This document shows, piece by piece, positions 48,901-60,900 of a DNA stretch of 64,000 nucleotides. A program made the position numbers and the translations under genes. Location: NCBI GenBank assembly GCA_008360955.1, contig LUCM01004266.1, positions 71,171 to 135,170 of the forward strand. The letters are read 5' to 3'. The notes under the pieces were generated by a model. The model searched no databases. It was not told where the DNA came from and worked only from the letters and a program-made list of their open reading frames with translations. Position 1 is the stretch's first letter. The number at the start of each line of letters is the position of its first letter. This DNA comes from Fasciolopsis buskii (Eukaryota > Platyhelminthes > Trematoda > Plagiorchiida > Fasciolidae).

Positions 48901-51900
48901 ATGGTACGAACACTCGCTTCATCAATGAAAATGGCCGAAGCAATGTTAAGCTGTTTCCTTATTTTATAGACAACTGGTGGGCTATCTGGGCTGATGGCCA
49001 ACATGTGTCTGAAGTCATTGTAGTGTTAACGTCCCAAGTCGCAGCCTGTGGGAGCAGTACTATATTTAATTTCCTAACATCTCACAATTTTAACGAGAGG
49101 ATTTCTGGTTTGGATTTTCACTCAAGCTTCAACCTTGCAATCGGCATGTGAGCGCTGGCGATGATTTTCGACCAGTACAGTAAAATAAACTGCACTATGG
49201 TTTCCAAATTCTGATGAACTTATATTTCATGGTGAATCACTTCGTTCAATTAATAATGGACGTTATCTATAGTTCATTGATGACAATTGGGATTAAATTA
49301 TTCATGTCTTGAAAACCAGTGCCTACAAGAAACGTTTGTGAACTTCAGTGGTGCCCAATTTCGGCTTTAAAGCTTGGTCTATGAAAATCACTTCGATATG
49401 GTTCTGGTCAAGTAGTTTTACTGTTTTTGTCCCTTTTCGCTTATCTCCCCCTTGTCGTATTGGTCGTGATATGATTGAGTGGGCATTTTGCGTTGCTATT
49501 CAAGCATAATATTGACAACGATTGGGCGGATCGTCATTTGCTTCACTGCTTCCATTATGCAGTTTTCGGTCGACATCGACATATTAATCTTGTCCATTAA
49601 TCTTTACGAGCTGACACCGGCGCTGCTTTTACGGTAATAATTAAAAGACATGCCGGAGAACACTGTGGTTGCAGCTGCAAACTGGGGCGGCTGTACATCA
49701 GTGCGGTAATTTTTGGGCAGTCCAACCCCACTAACGCAGAGAAACAAATAGATGGCAATCACAACTCGGTGGCCACATTTTGTTCAAATATGAATACATG
49801 ATATCAGTAATACTCAGAATTCCGGGTGTTATATTTATTGATCCGCTTTGCTAACTGTACTGCTTTAAGTAGAAAGTCCATCGTGGTTGGATTGGAGTAT
49901 ATTTGGACTAACCAGGAATCTTGTGCTCTTGTTACAAATCAGCAAGCGTTCGGAATACTGCAAATTAGTAAGCAAGTCGAGAATTTAGCCAACTTAGCTA
50001 TGTGCGCCAATAATTGGTGGCCCTATTTCGCAGTAATTCTAGGGTAATAATCAAGCACGGTTTGAAATGTTTGCACAAGAGCTGAGAATACAGTGGTTCT
50101 GGATGCAACTAAATTCAAATCTACTCCAGTGAATTTAAGTGTAATCAAAGTGTACTTGCGGAAAGTCATTGCAAAATGGTCACTCCCAATGTATGATGGC
50201 TATGAACCAAAGACAGGCACTTTAATCCACCACTGTCAAAAACGGCTCCATCGAGCGAGATTACTTAGGTCTTCCTTTATTCTTACCGAATAGATTTGGT
50301 AATTGATTCTTTTTGGGCAATTAAGGTGAGAAAACAGTGATACGGGTTAGCCGTGCGGTAGTATTTAAATACAGAATGTCAGCGGGAGGCGCTCAATCTG
50401 GAACACAAGTCCCCACTGCATACTCCGAATTTCTTCTGGCCATGGATCTGGACAATTTTAGTGTGTATTCGGGATCACGGGGACATACCGTAAAGCCATC
50501 TGAGTTTACCAATCAATCTGCATGGAGGATTGCGAGATTCAGAGTAGTTTCAGATAAAAACACTATAGATATTACCAAATTAAAAAGGTAGTCAACTATT
50601 CCTTTTCGAGAGAGAAAGTGTTTGGCAATGATCCGTTTGGTAAATCGTTAAATAAAATTGACATCAAAATCAAGTAACTTTATTCCACTGTGAGCCACTC
50701 TGAACAAGTGTTGGCTGGAATCGTTGCTCATCCAGAGATTAAATATGACTAGTCTGTCAGTTCGTTTCCGCACTCAAATCGACCGGTTACGGTTGCCATT
50801 TTTCAGCACGAAACGCTCCATCTGGTATCCAAAGTTGATATGCCATTCGAAAAGGGCCATTTAATCACTATTATTAGTTTTATAGAGTTGTTTGGTCGTG
50901 GTCCGAACTTGTTTTAGTCCTCGATTCCCTTTTTTAATAGTCTTCACTTTCCTTTTCAGTTCCCTTGGAATTAAATATATTTGTCCGAGAGCACATGAAT
51001 TATTGGTACAGTCTCAAAGCGTACTACCTTGCAAAGTCCTTCGCTGATGTCCCATTCCAAGCAAGTTATCGTTGTTTTGAATTTGACATATTTGATAATA
51101 TTAACTGTTTAACCCTTTAGGAATGATTTCGCTACATTGCCTGTATCGGTTTAACGTATCATTTTACTAATTTCCGACCCAAATAAGTTCTCTTACGTCA
51201 CGATTTTGGTCCCGTTTTTGGGCTCTGCAGCTGTATGGTTCCATTTGATGGCAACCTCGGCCAAACAGGCACCGGAAAGTTTCTTTGATCTTTAGACTAT
51301 TGCGGTTACTATTATTGAGTGCGACTAAAATCCAGTGTTGTGCAGCAACGATTATATTGTTACCTGACAGCTAACCTGAAATCCTTCACTGGATATGACG
51401 CGCAGATTTTGTTTCAGCATCTCGTTATCGTCGTCGCCATGTCTAGCCGTCTCAGTTGGCCTTCTCGATTCTAGCTCAGTCCCACTACAGTTAACATTTA
51501 GAGCGGCCAATTGGCCTCTGGCCGGTCAGCATGACTGTTCGATTTATTTGTCATAACCAAACGGTCTGCATGTGTCCACACAAGATAGAACTCACTGGCC
51601 TATTGCCACTTTCCTCACGTTCATTGGCTTTTTGGTCCTCATTTCGAAAGTCGCCGCGTTTGCCTATGAATTCATCATAAAATCAGACCAATTTTTTTCT
51701 CGTTCCAAAGTTGGGGTGCGTGAAGTTAATGGTTTTTCACTCGGTTTATCCATTGCCCTGGTCAGTGATCAACACTTTTACGGAGACATCGCATCCGTTA
51801 AGTCGATCGACAATGCGAGAGAAAAATCCGCATGAGAAAATCAGTGAATAACCCTCGACCACATCACCTAGATGAATAATCGACCACTGAAGGCTGATCA

Positions 51901-54900
51901 TTAAAGATCAATATATGGAATTCGATTGTGATTAATAAACTAGGCTTTTCGTCTGCTTGACTTGGTTTTTCTCAATAGAATTAGTGGAAACTGGCGATGG
52001 GACCGTGATATAGAATCGATTAGATATTTACAGCCGAAAAAGAGCAGACGTCTTTGCCTTTCTTTGTTACGAAACATGGCGAATGGTTCTTTCCCCTTTC
52101 TGCTTCCTGGCCTGCAGTTGCTCAGGTCTTTAAAACTGTCGATCAATCACCTGATTGTAAACACATCGTTAGACAGTCCCGCCTCCCGAACATGATCCCT
52201 CCTCCTTGTTGCATGACTCATTGATCCAATACGAGGTGGCCTTGCACTTTTGGTATTCTCACCTTACATATTGTTTTCTGGCGGAGTCACCTGCGCAGGC
52301 GAATAAAATGAAAAAAACAGCATTTTGTTGTGCTTGTTCCGTAGCTTTTGCCACTAAAGTTTATTTTAGTCTAAACCATTTACCTACCCGGTGCCATTCA
52401 CCAGGGCTCTGCAATCACTAGCCCAGTAGTCGCTCCAAGTGGATTTTTGTACTCTTTTGCTTTCCTAGCAGAACCTAGGGGCAATAGATGAGTAATTCCT
52501 TGAAAATTACCACTGAGCACATTGAGAAAACAGGTTGGCGAACAAGCTCGTTTTCAGTGATTCGTACTCATGCCATTACATCACTATATATATCTTGACA
52601 AAAAATTTTCACTATAGGAAGGATTGGATTAGTCAGATACAACTGTGGGTGGGGAAGGGATTCGTAAGGCCTACGGATTGTACGGCCTACCCAAATTACA
52701 TAAAAATGGAGTTCCTCTGAGGCCTATTCTCGACATGTGCAATTCGCCGTACCATGCTGTGGCAAAATGGTTAGCTAGGTTACTGGAACCCGTTAGACAG
52801 ATGGTAGCAAAACATAGTCTTAAAGACACATTTGAGCTTATCGATTCCGTGAAAGAACTAAATATGAAGGGACGAAGGATGCTTTCTTTAGACGTCACCG
52901 CCCTTTTTACCAACGTTCCGACCACGGAGACAACCGAATACCTCTGTGACTACATTGAGAACAATGGCTTAGCGGCAAGTCTTCCGATAACAGACTTGAA
53001 ACAACTATTGCTCTTTTGTACCTACAACGTCCAATTTAAATTCAATAATCAAATTTACCGTCAAAAGGGCGGCGTAGCGATGGGATTCCCACTCGGTCCG
53101 CTACTAGCTGACATCTTCATGGCAAAGCTGGAACGTGGACCACTCGAGTCGTCAATACAATCGCTCTACTTATACAAGCGTTATGTGGATGACAGCTACT
53201 GTGTACTCAACCCCTCGACGAAAACTAAATAACTGTTGAATATGTTCAACTCGGCTCACGCAAATTTGAAACTCACAACAGAGATGGAGCTGAACGGTGA
53301 AATAGCTTTCTTAGATGTACGACTAAGTCGTCGAGAAGACGGCTCAATTCGGCGATCAGTACACAGGAAAGCCACATGGAATGGGCAATACATTAACTTC
53401 CACAGCTTTGTACCTCCTAATGTGAAGAGTAACTTAATTAGATGTCTGATTGCCAGGACAAAAAGAATAGGCACAGAAGATACTCTTGAAGCTGAACTAC
53501 AGACGGTCAGAAGAGTATTCACTGAAAATGGTTTCCCAATTAGATTAATCGACGAGATGTTGGAGACAGAACAGGAAGTTCCTAGGAGGGCGATGGTGGA
53601 GAGAAAGCCAGTATACATATCTCTGCCATTCAAAGGTGACACGCTAGCAGAGATAGCACGACGAAGACTGACTAGCGCTATCAATAAGACATTCTACACA
53701 GTCAAGCTTCGTATCCTGTTCAAATCCCGCCTCGTAGTGTCATTATGGTTGAAAAACAAAGTCCCTGATTCTGCAGCCTCGTATTGTATCTATTCATTCA
53801 CATGTTCCTGTGGGACAATGTACATCGGCCGCACGACCAGGCGCTGGTCTGAACGAATCCGTGAGCACCACCCGGCATGCTTAGGCACTGGAACAATTAA
53901 GTCACTTAATAGCGCAGTCGTTTCGCATCTAGCAAAGACTAACCACGTCATGAATGTGGCGCAAGCTTTTCGGACCCTGTATAAGGTCAGAGNTCAACAA
54001 TCCAGGTTGGCAAAGTGTCGCCTCTTGAGCACTGCGGAAGCTATCGCAATCCGTCTTCACAATTTTCCACTTTGTTCTCAAAAGCATTTTGTGGTTTCGC
54101 TTCAACTCCCCTGGCCCACCCCCCGTCCCAATACAAACCCTAGATAAAAAAACAATTAACACCACAAATCCGTTCCCCACCCATATTTGTATATGACTAA
54201 TACAATCCTTCCTATAGTGAAAATATTTTGTCAAGATATATATTTGGTTTTGTTCCATAGTGCGTTCTCACCATTCTGCTTCCTTTTGACTTTTCCGGGT
54301 CTGCTAAAGAATGGCTTCAGGCTTCTGAGGCGTGGTCTCGAAATGATCATTCAGTTTCCCAAAGCTCTTCACTGTCTTCTGCGACAGAAATCTCATTCGT
54401 TATTTGAAGTTAAGCTACCGGTAGCACCTAGGCCTCACACAGCAACAATTACGCATGCAAAAATTACTCATGTACCCGTTGTGCACACTTTTTAAACTTA
54501 TCTGGAAGTCTATGCATCTAATCTCGATCGATTTCTGATGGACACGATGGAAGTTTGCATTGAAATTTCGATTCATTTATTACACTACCGATGATTTCTA
54601 GGTGGTGACCGTTTCGATGTTTTTCAGAAACTCTGTAAAAAGTGCTCTTATTTTTGATTTGCTGAAACACGGAGATAATGCAATACCATAAAAATTTATC
54701 GCGTTAAACTCCAGTGAAATCAATGCTCCCAGCAGGGATTCAAGTGAATCATTTGACCTGAATTCTTGTTCATCTTTCCATGGCTCATGTTTGAGCTTAT
54801 TCGGAAATCTTGCAGAGATCAAAGAAACCTGCACATTAACCTATTGAAGACAAGTATAGTTTTTATGCTTCACGATTTAAACTGGATTATGAATGACAAG

Positions 54901-57900
54901 GATAATGACCTCCGAGGTGAGATCACTCAAAAGCATTCACCATTTGTTTACACCAGACTGTGGTTATTTTATTAGATTCTCCAGATCTTAGTCAAGACTT
55001 CAGACTCACAAACTGCAATAGTATATTCGTTGTTATTCAAAATGTTAATCTTCTCATGCACGGAGGTTCTTGTTTTTCCCCCTCCTTTATCCAGGTATTC
55101 TTTCCCATCGTGTACAGCAGTATCGTTTATTGGATGACCGAGCAACCGGCAGATTTTATTCGCTATTTCTTGTTTTTACTCATTTCAACGCAAACCTCAC
55201 TTGTCGGACAATCCCTTGGCTTAGTGATCGGTGCAGCTACTTCCCTACAGGTTTGTGAATTTTACAATGCATTTATTTTTATGAACTGATTAACATTTGA
55301 CATAATGGCAATAGCAGTAATAATATCAATCCATCACACTTTGCTGTGCAACCATCTTTTTTATTTTGGAAAGTTGGCTGCGACCAGTTATAGACTACTG
55401 AATGGGGAAGCAATTCAGAATGGCGCCATTCGGATCTGTGACACTTAAGTCCAGGTATCATGATGTGAAGTGCTTGGACATTACCAGTAAAGGCTCAGAC
55501 CAAGGCCACAGCAAAAGAGGACAAGACCATCGGTGCACTGGAGTTTTCACAAATTTTCCCGAGGTGATTACTAGGGAAACAATATAGATACTAATCACGT
55601 CAGTCAAACAACTGGTAAAATGTAAAGGCGGAGATGAGCCATTTGACTGGTCCGTGACTACCAGATCACTACAGTGGGACTATACCTTGACGTGGTATGA
55701 CGGGTTGCGTCCCGACGAGGTATACAGGATGGGTCATTTTAAGCTGAAAATTTAACCGTGCTTATAAGCACAGTAGGTAGAAGCCCGGTGAATTTCCCTG
55801 ATTCTCCAGGCTGGGTGTTAATTAAGCTAGAAATTCGGTCGGAAAAATCAGTGGATGGCTAATTCACCCAAGCAGATAGTCATCTATTCGGGCACTCCAC
55901 GCTTCTATGCGAATAAGTTCTACCTAGGACTGTATGTCCTGGTAGTGCCTATCATGCACACAGTAAAACCTTGCTGATGACACGTAAAATTTATACGCGG
56001 TCTGTCTGTCCATTTTTCACTTCGACCTAAATTATCCGTTGTCTCAAGACCGTTCATTACCGTTGGTCAGTGAGCACGCTTCCTGAGCAACTTTCCCGGA
56101 CAGTAGCTTGTTTAATTTAGAGCTTATGGATGACGTTTCGCTCTGATTGAGCAGGCAAGGGGGTTGCTGGTTTTCCTCGATCGTCTAAATAGTAGTACAG
56201 GCATATTTGGAATGTGTTGCTGTTGCAGGACTGGATTGGATTGAAGTTGAACCTTGATCCTGTGGTGGAAGAATTGGGCAAAATGGATAAATTTAATTCC
56301 GAGTAGTTGCACCTCTCCAATTGATCTCCATGTCTTCGTGAATACCGAAGGTTCGACTGGCAACCAATAACTTGTGGCATTTGCGTTGTCGACACGACAT
56401 CTGGTTTTCAATGGATGGTAGAGATTTCATTGTAGGATTGTGATTTGCCCCGGAGTACGGCTCAAAAATCTGACCACTGTTAACAGAAGGTGAGCGGAAA
56501 CCGTCATTTTCGAATAATCGCTTTTGGGCAGTTCTGTCGGAACACAATGGGATGAATGTTAGTGCTTAACGTATGAAGCGTAAAATGTTGTATCGCAGAG
56601 CTCAGATTTTGAAAGAGGGAGTGAATTTGAGTAGATTAAGGTGACTGAGATGTGTTACGCATAACATTTGATCGATTGTTTCGTTTTACGCTGTTTGACG
56701 AAGTAGGTGGTGATTCACGTTGTTCAGGCCAGTCAATACTTGACGGGGTGAAGACGCGCAAAAACGTCAACCATCTAACTGTCCCGGGTGGGTTGGGTTA
56801 GATTACCAGGTTGGATTCCGCGAGCTCTGCTAGCGCGATTACTGTTGACCTTACGCGACACAGGTAAACGGGCGCAATCAGCGACGTTCTTGCATCTGAA
56901 GTCTTTCTCCTCTGAAAGTATTTTGTTTTATTATCCAAGGCCTTTTTATTTTTTATTATTATTCGATGCTGTAACCCAACCAAGAGTGTATTATTGCAAA
57001 GTTGATCGTTTTGCAAACTGATCTGATTAGCATCAGAATAAATATTCTTATTTATGAAATTGAGAGTGAGATTCATTCGTCAATGACGTATGACCAGCTC
57101 AAAATAAATCCATAAAAAGTGTAGTATAAAATTTTCTTTCGGTGGTGTTGCGTCCTAGAGGATTTCGCTACTTGACACTATGACGTTTAAAATGTGAATG
57201 CAAATCAATAAATGCCTTACCCATTCTATTAACTAAATTCATTATTCCTTGGTGGGCGAATCTAAGCAGCAATTCTAATGCCAACTTTGTTTGACTTTTA
57301 TTCCGTCCCGTGAAAGCAGCAGCAATTAACCAGTAGTGGAAATGAGGTTTGCATTCTTCTCAGCCCATTTCGCTGTGTCCGAGTTAGGCTTATAAGTAAA
57401 CAAGATTACTTCGCATCACTTATAACTGAGCTTCCTTAGTGAGTTTTAGTTTGACATTAATTCAGGACCATGGTTCCGGAAATCACTTTTCTCAACAAAG
57501 ACCACTTTCGTGGTGTTTAAAGTATCTCAACTGAAGACTAATGGTAAAGAGCCTCGGTGGTCTCATCTGGAGATAGGAACCATGAAAATTCTTAGAATCA
57601 TTTCAATGCTTGCACAGAAAAACGTTTTTCCTGTAATAGAATGCTCACAGGCTGAAAGACATGAACTTCTACTGGGAATCACTCATCTCGCGTCTGCTTC
57701 CAATTTCATGGTCGCGAAAAGTCGGATCCACTGACGATTCCAAACCGGGATTAAACAGCTAGGTCTCTTTTGCTTATTTCGTCTTATAATGGTAGCTTGA
57801 ATGTTGGTATCGCATGATGCATCGATTCGCGTAGATGGAAAGGGTGCTGGGCCTACCTGATGGGCAACACCAACCTAGTAACTCGTTACTGACTTCCGGA

Positions 57901-60900
57901 GAAAGTTTGTTACTTAGACGACTCCGCTAATATCAAAAGTTCAGTCCCCAGCTGCGCAGAATCAACAACAAAACTGGTACGAGTTTTTTAAAGAAAATCT
58001 CCGATACGGTTATGAAGAACGTGGTTTCTTGTCCCGGGTCTCCTTGAAATATTTTAGAACCTGCTCTTACATATCATTCTTCCCGGTTTCGGATACCGGT
58101 TTGGATACAGTTGAAATGCACTACTGATGATCGGTATCAACGATAAAATAACTCCTAAGTGGTTTCATGGTTTCTTAATGGTGAAAAGAGAGTTGATACC
58201 GCATGATGAAAAATTTCGTGTTCATCTCCCCTCCGACTCTGCCTGTATCGGACAACAAACGTATAACATAAGATTCTGTACGTTTTCTCAATACCACGGA
58301 TTCTGATGCCAATTCGCCATTGAGGTTTAGAGTTCATAAACTGTTCCACATTTCATTGACTTCTTTTGTTTTCTTTGTATTGAAAATTCCGGTCAAAGTA
58401 TCAAACGTTTCTTTTCAAATTTCATAAAAATAACCCACTAACGCTTCAGAAAATCGGATAATTGCACTGAGTAACATTGATGATTTGAACTGTTAATTGC
58501 AAATTGCCTTCCCTTCTACCCTTGGAGTGTTCTGTACTAACTGTCATTGAAATAATAAAACTAATAGGCCGTTTTATTGTCTTTTTCTGGTTATGCTGTC
58601 AAATTTCAGGGTAATATCGTGCTTTAGTTTTCCAGTATTTTTATTAAATAGTATTAGTAGACCTTGTAATCTCCACCCCAGTCCACTTTAAATTTTACTG
58701 CAGTAACTAAGGGGACTTTATCCGGTATCGCTTTGATAATGATTGTTACATAGTTTGAGAATTAATTCAGTCTTGTCAATGCTGACAAAACAAAGTCGTG
58801 GACATCCGAAGCTCACGGTAAAATGGTTCTTATTGTTTGCGGTACCGTGAGTTCTTCCGCGTTGATAATGGTGTCAGGCGTGTGTGTGTGTGTGTGTGTG
58901 CAACAAACGGCTGTTTGAATGTGAACGCCGTTTTTGCAGTCTGAACAAATTCATCTATAATTTCCAAACAACGCTTTTGGTTCTTGCGTTGCAGTCTATC
59001 AGAAGCAGCTACGTCACGCTGGTTGCGCTTCAGCCATTTCAAAACATTCATGAAGTATTTAGAAATTTCACGAACTTCGCGGATTTTGCTTGATTTAATT
59101 GAAGTCGATAGTAATGCGTTCCACATATTCAAAGTTACATTGATGAGTGTAAATCAAACTGGAACTCCGCGACAGTTGACCAGCAAGAATTTTCCGACTA
59201 AAATAGCAACCGCAGTGAGATCAGTTAATTAGTTTCTAACACCCATCTAGTTGTTTGAGGCATTAACTTCCACTTCGCGTGCATACTCAGAAAATAGGAC
59301 TGACTTCGATTTTCTATGGGAAGAAGGCTGATGATGTATTTATCTGCCTTAGGCTGGGATTAGTTATAGGCGGTAGCTGCATTACATTTTCACCTGTTAA
59401 TTAGACCGGCGCGTTTTGCCTGTGCATTTCTCTTCCATTTTCCTACCCCACGGCATTCGAAAACAAGGTGGCCGTATTTCTGGGTCCAGTGACTGGCATT
59501 CCAATTCTTTTGTTTTCTGGATTCTTTTTGAGTTTGGATCTGATACCAAAATATCTACAGTGGCTATCGTACATTTCCTTCACACGATATTCGTTTTCCG
59601 GGGCGTTAAAAGTGAGTTTGGTCCACAGCTGAAATCAGTGCCACTTATATTTCCTCGTCATCCGTTATCCGAACTTGTTTCAACAGTTTGGCCGAATGTA
59701 AACCGCATTTATCTGAGGATCAAAAGGCTTAGTGCTTGAAATACCAAAGTCAGTGTTAAAATTTCATTTTCTTTCAGTTGGTTTCTGAGTTGACTGAATT
59801 GAATCAACTAGTCTTCTGCCATATGCATCTAAAACTTTATGCGATTTGGTGAGAATGAAACTCGCCAAATAAAGAGACAAGAGTTTGTTGGCACGGCTGC
59901 ATTCTAGATAGAGGTGAAAATCAGTCAAGGTTCTGATTGCTGAGGTTATTCCACCTCATTCCCATTGGTAAATTTACTTATATTCATTGATGTTTAACTA
60001 GTGAAAGTCTACATGTGTAAATCAAACGTATAATGATTTGGACAAAAGTTGAATATAGCGCTCCCCATCGCTTTTGGGATTGTTATCTATGAATGACTGA
60101 CTGCCTATCGGACTCCATCTTCCACTCACAAACCTCAAGTCATCCGTTCACTCTTACATTTGGGAAGCACCAGACTCTAGTTTCTTCTTCATTAGAACTC
60201 ATTAGCGATGCGTATCCTCCATCGCACCCAGGGTTTCAACCCGGGTTTTCTAACTGGAACATGTGTTATCACTGTGCCACCAGCTCCCGTCCGGGCTAAC
60301 AAAAATTATCGAGTCAAGGTAGTTCGGGTGTCGTTCACCGTTACACCCAGCCATGCCCAGCGGCCTCGAGAGGTGACACGGTACACATCCCGTTAACTAC
60401 GACCGAGTCCCTCACAGAAGTTCAGGTCTTCTCTTCATGGTGGGTGCATATCCCCGCTAGTCCTGCGCGTTTGATATTTTTCTGTGTGGTGCACAACCAC
60501 TTTGAGTAATGTGTGGGGTTGGTGTTGTCTATGGTTAGTTGACTGCCCTTCGGACTCCATCTTTCGATTGAATACTTTTGAAATCATTCAAATGAAATAA
60601 AATTTTTTTAGACAAAATTCTTAAAACTGCCATATTGTCCGTCATAGTACAATGAAGAGCGAAACAGAGTTGCTTCACCGTTCACTAAGCATATAAATGC
60701 GCCAAGTGGATAAATAACCATTACAAAGCGGTTGTCTTTTTACAACGCACATCGGCCATGCTTGCTTTTGTCATTAAGTAACACTCAGGTATTTCATCTA
60801 TTGTGTCGTTAGTGCACCGCCTATTTAACTCGAGTTTTAGCATACATATGTAGAGCAAAAAGGGTTTTTGGCTAATCGTTGCCACATCATACATTTGCTG

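Larger units (their letters stand above)
42406..50959. other. Two ABCG introns around the TM1-2 exon
   Basis: 42,406-44,856 holds SINE copy 1. 45,026-50,959 holds the minus-strand Penelope-like element and an AT microsatellite. The remainder (45.1-46.3 and 47.8-50.9 kb) shows nothing I can identify. Confidence 0.75.
52585..54245 (+). mobile_element. Penelope-like retroelement with flanking inverted repeats, near-complete RT and GIY-YIG
   Basis: This is a compact 1.66-kb element in sense orientation inside an ABCG intron. About 80-bp inverted repeats bound it (52,586-52,665 and 54,164-54,244). The frame inside covers RT from the LYGLPKLHK entry motif through the palm ([43 protein letters not shown]) to a C-terminal GIY-YIG nuclease ([28 protein letters not shown]). 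The only break I see is an in-frame TAA at 53,230-53,232, and an ambiguous base lies at 53,993. It is the youngest-looking element in the window. The N-terminal part of the protein is missing, so the copy is 5'-truncated or fused to its inverted terminal repeat. Confidence 0.93.
51061..55094. other. ABCG intron with GC donor, hosting the sense-strand Penelope-like element
   Basis: It starts GCAAGT and ends TTTATCCAG. It contains the longest copy of the dispersed repeat and the 1.66-kb Penelope-like element. Nothing is recognised in 51.95-52.58 and 54.25-55.09 kb. Confidence 0.8.

Noticed and set aside
56117..56547. Overlapping minus-strand frames of 84-95 residues
   Set aside because: They lie in different frames over one another with no recognisable motif, inside an ABCG intron.
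58880..58900. GT repeat as a functional element
   Set aside because: A simple microsatellite, ordinary in introns.
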